From NCBI GenBank assembly GCA_900546685.1, contig UREB01000061.1:1-8716 (forward strand): 8,716 nt of DNA, written 5' to 3'. Position numbers and translations under genes: made by a program. Below the pieces are notes generated by a model, which searched no databases, was not told the DNA's origin, and was given only the letters and a program-made list of their open reading frames with translations. This document shows positions 1 through 6,494 of this stretch, one piece after another. The DNA is from an uncultured Eubacteriales bacterium. Lineage in GTDB: Bacteria; Bacillota; Clostridia; Christensenellales; QAND01. Position 1 is the stretch's first letter; every line of letters begins with the position of its first letter.

Positions 1-1
1 C

Positions 2-283
2 ATGCTGATTACCCCTGTATTCGCGCATTCGCTCAATGCCAGTCCATTTGTGGTGCCGGATAACGGCGTGGTTACCTTGGCGGCGCCAACGACAAGGCAG
101 GGTGTAATGGTGGCGGTGGACGATGCGTTTCGTATGCCGGTAATGCCAAGCCAGCATGTGGTGATTCGAAAGAGCGAGAAAAAGGCAAATTTCATCCGTT
201 TATCGGAAATGGATTTTTATAAACAGCTGGGTAAGAAGCTTACGCAGTGGAATCATACAAGTGCAATGGAGGAACCCCAATGA
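2..283 (+). CDS. nadK: NAD kinase, C-terminal part (5' end outside window)
   Basis: This is the last ~93 residues of an ATP/polyphosphate-dependent NAD kinase, the cytoplasmic enzyme that makes NADP from NAD. The visible part carries the family's C-terminal beta-rich signature: a stretch reading LITPVFAHSLNASPFVVP, matching the usual TP-(I/V)-xxHSL-x-xRP-(I/L)-VVP pattern, followed by the strand-rich region and a short tail. The N-terminal GGDG and NE/D motifs lie upstream of the window. The ATG at position 2 is an internal methionine, not the start. The stop codon overlaps the argR start (ATGA at 280-283), which suggests translational coupling. The nadK-argR-recN order is common in Clostridia and Bacilli. 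Identification is by motif recognition only. Confidence 0.9.
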   Translation: MLITPVFAHSLNASPFVVPDNGVVTLAAPTTRQGVMVAVDDAFRMPVMPSQHVVIRKSEKKANFIRLSEMDFYKQLGKKLTQWNHTSAMEEPQ

Positions 284-729
284 AAAACAAACGTCAAGAG
301 ATGATTTTGGAGATCATCGATTCGATGAATGTGGAAACACAGGAGGAATTGGCGGAAATCTTGAAAGAGCGCAATTTCCCCGTTACCCAGGCTACGATTT
401 CACGCGATATCAAAGAGCTTCGCCTGATAAAAACCCTATCCGATAAAGGGGTATATTGCTATACGGCGGCAGAAAAAAAGGATGTGCGCAGCCAATCTGC
501 GATGATCCGCTTGTTTTCAGACGTCGTCATCAGCATCGAGGCAACGGGAAATCTAGTGGTGATCCGCACGTTGTCCGGCTCGGCCAACGCTGCGGGTGAA
601 GCGTTGGATACTATGCACCTAACGGAGATCTGCGGTTCCATAGCAGGCGATAATACGATCTTCATTGCCGTGCACGAAGGCGTGAACATGGCGGATTTTA
701 TCAAGAAATTAAAAAGAATGGCGAAATGA
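280..729 (+). CDS. argR: Arginine repressor ArgR/AhrC
   Basis: A 149-residue transcription regulator, the normal length for ArgR. It represses arginine biosynthesis genes and often activates arginine catabolism when arginine binds its hexameric C-terminal core. Residues 1-65 form the winged helix-turn-helix with the diagnostic QATISRDIKEL (37-47), whose Ser-Arg lies in the recognition helix. Residues ~75-149 form the oligomerisation and arginine-binding domain, with GSIAGDNT at 119-126. Most family members I remember have Asp-Asp in that loop (GDDT); here the second is Asn125. The ATG at 280 is chosen because GGAGGAA (268-274) sits 5 bases upstream and it overlaps the nadK stop. A longer in-frame ATG at 247 would add 11 residues outside the conserved domain. 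It probably shares a transcript with nadK and recN. Confidence 0.93.
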   Translation: MKNKRQEMILEIIDSMNVETQEELAEILKERNFPVTQATISRDIKELRLIKTLSDKGVYCYTAAEKKDVRSQSAMIRLFSDVVISIEATGNLVVIRTLSGSANAAGEALDTMHLTEICGSIAGDNTIFIAVHEGVNMADFIKKLKRMAK

Positions 730-730
730 T

Positions 731-2446
731 ATGTTACAGCATCTATCCATCCAAAATGTGGCTTTGATTCGCTCCTTATCCCTAGCGCTGGGTCAGGGGC
801 TGAATGTGCTTTCCGGCGAAACCGGAGCCGGCAAATCCATTTTGATTGATGCAGTAAACCTGGTGCTTGGCGTGCGGGGTGATAGGGATTTGATTCAGCA
901 TGGCGCGGGCAGGGCCATGGTGGAGGCCGTCTTTATTGACGCTAGGCCGGAAATCAATGCCTGTTTAGAGGAAATGGGCATTGAGCCGGATGCGGAAATC
1001 ACGCTTTCCCGTGTGTTGTATGCCACGGGGCGTAACGTATGCCGCATCAACGGTGTTTTGGTAAACAATGCAGCGCTGCGCCAGATAGCCGAGCTGCTTA
1101 TAGATATCCATGGGCAGCATGAGCATCAATCGCTGCTACGCACAGCAGAGCATATCGGCCTTTTGGATGCGTTTGGCGGCAAGAAGATTGCAGCGCAGCG
1201 TCAAGAAGTAGGTTCGCTGCTGGAAAAAGCAAAACACATCCGGAAAGAGATCGAAAACATCGGCGGTATGGGAGAAGATAGGGAGCGCCGGCTGGATGTG
1301 CTGCGCTTTCAGATCAACGAAATTGAACGGGCCGCCATTCAGGAGAATGAGGATGAACTGCTAAAAAAAGAGCGGCAGCAGCTGATGAATGGAGAAAAAA
1401 TTGCAACGGCGTACGCCTATGTATTAAATTGCCTGGCAAACGAAGAAGGGCAAGGCGCTGTAACGTTGCTGCGTGATGCGTCCCGGGAAATACGCTCGGT
1501 GGCAAAATGGGATGAAAAGGCGGCGCAGCTGGCAGATCAGCTGGAGGAGGCCTTTTTTGCGGCTGAGGCGGCGTCGGATGAAATTCGCTTGATGCAAGAT
1601 GCCTTTGATTATGATCCGCAGCGCTTGGATCAAATTGGGGAACGGCTGGACGAGCTGCAAACCCTAAAGCGCAAATACGGCGGAACGCTGGAGGCAGTGC
1701 AGCAAACCCTTGCCCAGGCCTATGAGCAGCTCGATGCTTTGCAAAATGCCGATCAGATTTTGCAGCGGCTGTCAGGGGAATATCAAAATATCCTGCATTT
1801 GCTGTATGAAAAGAGTGTAGGCCTACATCAAATGCGCAAAAAAGTGGCTGCGGCCTTTGAAAAATCCGTTACCAAGGAGCTAGGAGATCTTGGTATGCAG
1901 CGCGCACGCTTTGCTGTGCAATTCAAGCAACTGCCTGCAGAAGAACAGATGGGCATCGAGCAGTTTACCGCGCAGGGGTTGGATGAGGTGGAGTTTATGC
2001 TCAGCGCCAACCCGGGTGAACCGTTGAAGCCATTGGCAAAGGTAGCCAGCGGAGGCGAAGCCTCGCGTATTATGTTGGCGCTCAAAAATATTGCGGCCAG
2101 GCTGGACGGCATCGACTGTTTAATTTTCGATGAAGTGGATACGGGCATCAGCGGAAGGATGGCTCAGGTAGTCGCGGAAAAAATGGCAGCCATTGCTAGG
2201 ACGCGGCAAGTTATTTGTGTTACGCATTTGGCGCAGCTGGCCAGTATGGCGGATGTGCATTATCTTATCGAAAAGCAGGTAAAGGGGGATGCGACGCAGA
2301 CCATGGTGCAGCGTTTGACGCCAACGCAGCGAACCCAGGAAGTGGCAAGGCTTTTGGGCGGCGAAGGGCAAAGCGGCCATGGATTGCTGCATGCGGAGGA
2401 GATGATCGCAGCAGCGGACGCTTACAAGAAATCACTGGCATTGTAA
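731..2446 (+). CDS. recN: DNA repair protein RecN
   Basis: A 571-residue SMC-like ATPase that acts early in double-strand-break repair and recombination on the nucleoid. The length matches the family (about 550-580). Visible motifs are Walker A GETGAGKS (29-36), a long charged and Gln-rich coiled-coil region (~150-370), the ABC signature SGGE (440-443), and Walker B with D-loop CLIFDEVDTG (463-472). The N-terminus, with MLQHLSIQNVALI, is typical and fixes the start at 731, one base after the argR stop. No good Shine-Dalgarno precedes it, so translation probably depends on coupling to argR. A strong terminator follows directly, so recN ends the nadK-argR-recN transcript. All ATPase motifs look intact. 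Confidence 0.96.
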   Translation: MLQHLSIQNVALIRSLSLALGQGLNVLSGETGAGKSILIDAVNLVLGVRGDRDLIQHGAGRAMVEAVFIDARPEINACLEEMGIEPDAEITLSRVLYATGRNVCRINGVLVNNAALRQIAELLIDIHGQHEHQSLLRTAEHIGLLDAFGGKKIAAQRQEVGSLLEKAKHIRKEIENIGGMGEDRERRLDVLRFQINEIERAAIQENEDELLKKERQQLMNGEKIATAYAYVLNCLANEEGQGAVTLLRDASREIRSVAKWDEKAAQLADQLEEAFFAAEAASDEIRLMQDAFDYDPQRLDQIGERLDELQTLKRKYGGTLEAVQQTLAQAYEQLDALQNADQILQRLSGEYQNILHLLYEKSVGLHQMRKKVAAAFEKSVTKELGDLGMQRARFAVQFKQLPAEEQMGIEQFTAQGLDEVEFMLSANPGEPLKPLAKVASGGEASRIMLALKNIAARLDGIDCLIFDEVDTGISGRMAQVVAEKMAAIARTRQVICVTHLAQLASMADVHYLIEKQVKGDATQTMVQRLTPTQRTQEVARLLGGEGQSGHGLLHAEEMIAAADAYKKSLAL

Positions 2447-2456
2447 ACCTATCTAG

Positions 2457-2482
2457 AAAGGCGGAGAAACTCCGCCTTTTTT
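2457..2482 (+). terminator. Rho-independent terminator after recN
   Basis: A perfect 10-bp stem (AAAGGCGGAG at 2457-2466 pairing with CTCCGCCTTT at 2470-2479) with a 3-base AAA loop, running into six consecutive T residues (2477-2482). It starts 10 bases after the recN stop. The structure is seen directly; its role in closing the nadK-argR-recN unit and separating it from the sporulation genes is a standard inference. Confidence 0.93.
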
Positions 2483-2511
2483 GTTTATTCAACAGCTTTT
2501 CGGAAATACTA
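2482..2511 (+). promoter_or_regulatory. Possible sigma-G-type promoter for spoIVB
   Basis: TGTTTA (2482-2487) and AATACTA (2505-2511) are separated by 17 bases. From memory, the Bacillus SigG consensus is about TGMATA with 17-18 bases to CATAMTA, so the -10 matches 6 of 7 and the -35 about 4 of 6. The site lies between the recN terminator and the spoIVB ribosome binding site, and spoIVB is forespore-transcribed in Bacillus, which supports the idea. The -35 match is poor, so this is tentative. Confidence 0.35.
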
Positions 2512-2542
2512 TCCATGATTGAAGCAACGAGGAGAATAGCAG

Positions 2543-3820
2543 ATGAAAAAAGGCATACGTATAGCGGGAATGATCGCGGCCGCCCTTGTATTTTCATTCC
2601 AATTTTTTTTGCCGCAATGGCAGTTGGGCCTGCCGGACCGTGTCTATACCACGGCAGGGGAGACAACAATCATCCAGGCAGGGCTGCCCATCAGCGTATC
2701 GGTTTCGGCGAATCGGGAAGGCGTCGAGGTAAACGGCCAGGCCATCACAGAAGGCCAGACCGTGGATCTGTCTCAGCCTATTGAGATACAAGCAAATAGT
2801 GCAGGAGAAACAGAGGTTGTCTTTTCCTGGGCGGGGATGACGCTGAGAAAGATGACGGTAAAATCTGAGGACAATAGGAAGGTTGTGCCGGGTGGGGATG
2901 TTGTTGGCGTAGCCTTGTATACCAAGGGGGCTTTGGTGGTAGGTACGGGAGATATTACAAAGCCGGATGGCACGACTGTGAATCCCGGCAAGGATGCAGG
3001 CATACTACCCGGCGACATCATTTTGAGCATCAACGGAACAGAGGTGGAGGATTCCGATCACCTTACAGCGCTCATCAATGGAGCCAAAGAAACGCTGACC
3101 GCAAGCATTTTACGCGATGGAAGAGAAGTAAACGTTTCCATTGCCCCAGTACAGGATGCGGTAGATGGGCAATATCGTATCGGTCTATGGGTTAGGGACA
3201 GCACTGCGGGCATTGGAACAGTAACCTATTATGACGAAAATAACCAGGCCTTTGCCTCCTTGGGGCATGCCATTGCAGATGCGGACACCAACACCAATCT
3301 GCTGTTAAAGGAAGGCGAGATTGTTCCGGCAGAGATCGTCGGCGTACAAAAGGGGGAGGAGGGAACCCCGGGCGAGTTGTTGGGTACACTGATTACAGAT
3401 TCCGGCGCTCTAGGAAAGATAGAAAGCAATACAGAATATGGGTTGTATGGCAAAAGCTATCAGGCGATGGGGTCAAGCGCATATCCGTCTGGGATCCAGG
3501 TAGGCTGGCAGGATGAGGTGCAGACAGGCCCGGCCCAGCTCCTCTGTACCCTGGACGGAGGGGAGGCAGAGGCGTATGATTGTGAGATCATCCGCGTAAG
3601 CCACCAGAAGCGGGCGGCCGGCAAGGGCATGATCGTAAAGATCACAGATCAGCGGCTGCTGGATAAAACGGGCGGGATTGTACAAGGCATGAGCGGAAGC
3701 CCTCTGATCCAAAATGGAAAGCTGATCGGCGCTGTAACGCATGTATTTATTAACGATCCGACGCGCGGGTATGCAGTATTCATCGAGTGGATGCTGCAGC
3801 AGTCTGATCAGGTGCAATGA
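2543..3820 (+). CDS. spoIVB: SpoIVB serine peptidase (forespore signalling protease, family S55)
   Basis: A 425-residue protein, about the length of B. subtilis SpoIVB. In Bacillus it is made in the forespore, secreted into the intermembrane space, and cleaves SpoIVFA so that the SpoIVFB protease can activate pro-sigma K in the mother cell. Residues 6-24 form a hydrophobic N-terminal signal/anchor. A PDZ domain spans ~118-205 (with GDIILSINGTEVED at 157-170). The peptidase domain follows, with GHAIAD at 241-246 giving catalytic His242 and GMSGSPLIQNGK at 382-393 giving catalytic Ser384, then the family signature AVTHVFINDPTRGY (397-410). The active site appears intact. AGGAG at 2530-2534, 8 bases upstream, supports the ATG at 2543. 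The gene sits between the recN terminator and spo0A, its usual place. No terminator follows, so read-through into spo0A is possible. Confidence 0.95.
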   Translation: MKKGIRIAGMIAAALVFSFQFFLPQWQLGLPDRVYTTAGETTIIQAGLPISVSVSANREGVEVNGQAITEGQTVDLSQPIEIQANSAGETEVVFSWAGMTLRKMTVKSEDNRKVVPGGDVVGVALYTKGALVVGTGDITKPDGTTVNPGKDAGILPGDIILSINGTEVEDSDHLTALINGAKETLTASILRDGREVNVSIAPVQDAVDGQYRIGLWVRDSTAGIGTVTYYDENNQAFASLGHAIADADTNTNLLLKEGEIVPAEIVGVQKGEEGTPGELLGTLITDSGALGKIESNTEYGLYGKSYQAMGSSAYPSGIQVGWQDEVQTGPAQLLCTLDGGEAEAYDCEIIRVSHQKRAAGKGMIVKITDQRLLDKTGGIVQGMSGSPLIQNGKLIGAVTHVFINDPTRGYAVFIEWMLQQSDQVQ

Positions 3821-3827
3821 GGGCATT

Positions 3828-3855
3828 TTGAAAAAGAAGAGCGCTTTGATACAAT
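3828..3855 (+). promoter_or_regulatory. Sigma-A-type promoter for spo0A
   Basis: TTGAAA (-35, 3828-3833) and TACAAT (-10, 3850-3855) are separated by 16 bases. Each box matches the vegetative consensus at 5 of 6 positions. The site lies in the 63-base gap between spoIVB and spo0A, and transcription would begin near 3862, leaving a leader of about 20 bases. I see no obvious 0A box (TGTCGAA-like) or convincing sigma-H promoter in this gap, both of which flank spo0A in B. subtilis. Confidence 0.65.
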
Positions 3856-3870
3856 AAAGGAAAGACAATA

Positions 3871-3877
3871 AAGGAGA
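3871..3877 (+). promoter_or_regulatory. Ribosome binding site that sets the spo0A GTG start
   Basis: AAGGAGA lies 6-7 bases before GTG at 3884, ideal spacing. The nearer ATG at 3879 is out of frame, lies only ~2 bases from the Shine-Dalgarno, and would give just six codons before a stop. The GTG frame begins MAKVVVALLDHN, which aligns with the start of receiver domains. Confidence 0.85.
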
Positions 3878-3883
3878 AATGGT

Positions 3884-4639
3884 GTGGCAAAGGTTGTAGT
3901 AGCGTTGTTGGATCATAATGTGCAGGAAGGAAAGAACCTTCAGGCGTATTTACAGGAAAAGCCGGATATTGTGTGGAAAGGTTGGTATTTGGATGTACCG
4001 CAGATGGAAAAGGCATTGAAGCGGCAAAGGCCGGATGCCATTGTCGTATCCATGCAGGATACCGAACGTGATGCACAGATGCTTTTGGCGCTCTCTAAAG
4101 CAGATTTGGCAAATAAGTATCTTTTATATACCTCACAAACGGACAAAAAATGGCATCAACAATGCCGTGATCTGCCCATAGGCTTTGTGGTGTATAAGCA
4201 AACGCCGATGGAGGTATTGTACCAAAGGCTATTGATGGTAGCCAAAGCAGCGGGGGAACAGGGGATGGTGTATCACCGCCAAGTACCTGTAAAAATTGCA
4301 AAGCAAGAGGTGGCCACGGCGCTCAAACGTACCGGCGTGGCTCCAAAGCTTTGTGGGTATCATTATCTATGCCGGGCTGTGGAACTGGTTTTGGAACATC
4401 CAGACTGGATGGATAGAATGACAGAAAAACTGTACCCTACCATCGCAGCAGAGTATGAATCCACCTCCCAACGTGTGGAGCGTTCGATGCGGTATGCAGT
4501 GGAAAATGCGTTCGACTGCGGTGACCTCAAAGAGATTGAGCGCGTATTCGGCTATACTGTGGATAAGGAAAAAGGAAAACCCAGCAACAGAGAATATATT
4601 GCGCGTATGGCGGATAGCCTTCGCATCGCACAGACATAA
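3884..4639 (+). CDS. spo0A: Spo0A-family sporulation regulator with degenerate receiver domain
   Basis: A 251-residue response-regulator-type protein; B. subtilis Spo0A is 267. The C-terminal half (~139-249) is a clear Spo0A DNA-binding domain: GYHYLCRAVELVL (158-170), LYPTIAAEYESTSQRVERSM (183-202) with the recognition-helix RVER, then FGYTVDKEKGKPSNREYIA (222-240). The N-terminal ~120 residues have receiver-like length and hydrophobic pattern, but the phosphorylation site is altered. Asp10 remains, the next acidic residue is His11, and the phosphoacceptor position is Ser56 (PDAIVVS, codon at 4049-4051, where B. subtilis has PDVLVLD). Thr83 and Lys105 are kept at the expected mutual spacing of 22 residues, but the Pro after the Lys is Gln106. 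The spoIVB-spo0A locus shows this is the orthologue at its normal place. It should bind 0A-box DNA, but phosphorelay or direct kinase activation of the usual kind looks impossible. The start is GTG. Confidence 0.92.
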   Translation: MAKVVVALLDHNVQEGKNLQAYLQEKPDIVWKGWYLDVPQMEKALKRQRPDAIVVSMQDTERDAQMLLALSKADLANKYLLYTSQTDKKWHQQCRDLPIGFVVYKQTPMEVLYQRLLMVAKAAGEQGMVYHRQVPVKIAKQEVATALKRTGVAPKLCGYHYLCRAVELVLEHPDWMDRMTEKLYPTIAAEYESTSQRVERSMRYAVENAFDCGDLKEIERVFGYTVDKEKGKPSNREYIARMADSLRIAQT

Positions 4640-4677
4640 AACATGCAGACCGCCCATAACCTGATGACAAAGGTGGG

Positions 4678-5304
4678 ATGGCGGCTGTGTATATGCGTAG
4701 ACGAGGACATAGCAAAAGGGCGCAGGCGGAGATCGTCTCCATGGGGGGATGGTATCTTCTTGTCCTTTTTGTGCTGCTGGTAGGGATGACTTGCGGCTGG
4801 GCCTTACCCTCCTGTGTGGAGGAGGGGGAACGGCAGATCATCACACAGCAGGCGTCGGCGCTGCTGGCACAGGCAGCCTCGCCCCAAATGCCGCTGGCCG
4901 CGATGCTGCTGACAGCCATGCTCAATGCGTTGCGCACAGTCGGCCTTTTGTTTGTGGGCAGCTTATCGCCTTATTTAGCGGTGTTCTCTGGCATTGCATT
5001 ATGGGCCAAGGGGTTTGGCATTGGGTTTACGCTGCATGGGATGCAGCTGGCACATGGCTTTGGGGGCTTGTTTTTGGCCTTTGTGATGCTGGCATTACAA
5101 AACTGTCTATATTTACCAAGCTATACATATTTAGCCGTGCACGGTGGACGGATTCAGGGCTATGACAATACGTCGCTGGGCGGAAAAGCATTGCTGTTTT
5201 GTCGCCAATATCTATGGTGCTTGGCCGCTATTCTGGCGGCAGTTGTGATAGAATGTATCATATCCCCCTTGCTGCTAAGGGCGATTTACGGATGGATCTT
5301 TTGA
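4678..5304 (+). CDS. spoIIM: Stage II sporulation protein M (SpoIIM)
   Basis: A 208-residue integral membrane protein (B. subtilis SpoIIM is about 214). With SpoIID and SpoIIP it forms the septal peptidoglycan-remodelling machine needed for engulfment. A basic N-terminus (MRRRGHSKRAQ) precedes hydrophobic segments at about 23-42, 84-109, 120-144 and 178-200. The family motif resembling LPQN-L-xx-P appears as LQNCLYLPSY (140-149). The start is uncertain. ATG 4678 is the first possible codon after the in-frame stop at 4657, but AGGTGG abuts it too closely. GTG 4687 or ATG 4693 (residue 6) fit that Shine-Dalgarno as well or better. There is no terminator between spo0A and this gene (38-base gap), so they are probably co-transcribed. 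The deoB start lies 11 bases downstream, whereas Bacillus places xerD (ripX) and other genes between them. Confidence 0.88.
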   Translation: MAAVYMRRRGHSKRAQAEIVSMGGWYLLVLFVLLVGMTCGWALPSCVEEGERQIITQQASALLAQAASPQMPLAAMLLTAMLNALRTVGLLFVGSLSPYLAVFSGIALWAKGFGIGFTLHGMQLAHGFGGLFLAFVMLALQNCLYLPSYTYLAVHGGRIQGYDNTSLGGKALLFCRQYLWCLAAILAAVVIECIISPLLLRAIYGWIF

Positions 5305-5315
5305 AAGGAACGGTT

Positions 5316-6494
5316 ATGAACGGAAAAAAGTGTATCTGTATTGTATTGGATAGCGTGGGAATCGGTGCGCTGCCGGATGCCAGCCGATTTGGCGATGAGG
5401 GCAGCCATACGCTTTTGCATGTGATGCAGGCGGGCTATCCGCTGCCCAATTTATGCGCCATGGGGTTGGCCAACATCGACGAGTGCAGGCTGCCGGGCAA
5501 GGTAGAGTCACCCAAGGGATGTTATGGAAAGGCGGCAGAACGGTTTCAAGGCAAGGATACCACAGGCGGGCATTGGGAAATTGCGGGGTTGGTTTTGGAC
5601 AAGCCGTTTCCCACATTTCCGCAAGGATTCCCGAAGCCCTGCATCCAAGAATTTGAGAAAAGGATCGGCAGACAGGTCATTGGCAACCGGGCAGAAAGCG
5701 GTACAAAGATCATACAGGAACTGGGGGATGAGCATGTGCGCACAGGCTTTCCCATTGTATATACCTCTGCGGACAGCGTATTCCAGATCGCAGCGCATGA
5801 AGAGGTGATCCCGGTAGAAACCCTGTATGAGTTTTGCCGCGAGGCACGTAGACTGCTGGATGGGCCGTGGCGCGTCGGCCGTGTCATAGCCCGGCCGTTT
5901 ACAGGACATAGCGGGGCCTATGTGCGGACAAAGCGGAGAAAGGATTTTTCCGTGCAGCCGCCAGGAAATACCATGCTGGATGTACTGCAAAAGGCAGGGC
6001 TGGAAACCATGGGCATTGGAAAGATCGAAGATATATTTGCCCAAAGAGGGCTGAGCCGAATAGAGCATACCACGGACAACGCTTCGGGCATTCAGGCAAC
6101 GCTCCGTGCAATGCAGCAACCGTTCCAGGGGCTTGTCTTTACCAACTTGGTAGATTTTGATATGCTCTATGGGCACAGAAACGATGTAAAGGGATATGGG
6201 GAAGCTCTCACAGTGTTTGACAATGCATTGCCAGAGCTTATAGCAGCCTTAGGGCCGGAGGATCTTTTAATCGTCACGGCCGACCATGGGTGTGATCCTG
6301 CTACGCCCTCGACAGATCATTCCAGGGAATACATACCGATTCTTGCGATGGGCCCGGCGGCCAAAGCCGGCGTAAACATCGGTGTGCGCGATACGTTTGC
6401 AGACATTGCGGCGACAATCCTAACGTTTTTTGGCATGGATAATCCGCTGCAGGGAACTTCGTTTTATCAACAAATTGTGGGGGAGGCGCTGTGA
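5316..6494 (+). CDS. deoB: Phosphopentomutase DeoB, with altered phosphothreonine site
   Basis: A 392-residue alkaline-phosphatase-superfamily enzyme of normal length. It interconverts (deoxy)ribose 1-phosphate and 5-phosphate in the cytoplasm, downstream of nucleoside phosphorolysis. Dimetal-site residues look intact: Asp12 (VLDSVGIGALPDA), Asp153 (YTSADSVFQIAAHE), Asp282/His287 (VDFDMLYGH), Asp322-His323 (TADHG) and His335 (STDHSRE). The activating phosphorylated residue, Thr85 in the B. cereus enzyme (DTMTGHWE) and Ser in E. coli (DTPSGHWE), aligns with Gly84 here (DTTGGHWE at 81-88, Gly codon 5565-5567). Thr83 is one position upstream and might substitute. ATG 5316 is chosen because AAGGA lies 6 bases before it and the conserved N-terminus begins there; longer in-frame starts fall inside spoIIM. 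It overlaps punA by one base, forming a two-gene nucleoside salvage unit. Confidence 0.94.
   Translation: MNGKKCICIVLDSVGIGALPDASRFGDEGSHTLLHVMQAGYPLPNLCAMGLANIDECRLPGKVESPKGCYGKAAERFQGKDTTGGHWEIAGLVLDKPFPTFPQGFPKPCIQEFEKRIGRQVIGNRAESGTKIIQELGDEHVRTGFPIVYTSADSVFQIAAHEEVIPVETLYEFCREARRLLDGPWRVGRVIARPFTGHSGAYVRTKRRKDFSVQPPGNTMLDVLQKAGLETMGIGKIEDIFAQRGLSRIEHTTDNASGIQATLRAMQQPFQGLVFTNLVDFDMLYGHRNDVKGYGEALTVFDNALPELIAALGPEDLLIVTADHGCDPATPSTDHSREYIPILAMGPAAKAGVNIGVRDTFADIAATILTFFGMDNPLQGTSFYQQIVGEAL

Noticed and set aside
459..704. Antisense ORF opposite argR, and similar long antisense ORFs opposite recN, spoIVB, deoB and dacF
   Set aside because: All are shadows of well-supported + strand genes, with no recognisable motifs or ribosome binding sites.
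3879..3899. Six-codon ORF starting at ATG 3879 and overlapping the spo0A start
   Set aside because: Its ATG is only ~2 bases from the Shine-Dalgarno, too close for efficient initiation, and it probably arises by chance next to the GTG start.
5246..5260. Extended -10-like TGATAGAAT, also an inverted repeat TGATA-N5-TATCA, near the 3' end of spoIIM as a deoB promoter or operator
   Set aside because: There is no -35 at suitable spacing and the 5-bp arms lie inside coding sequence, so this is insufficient support.
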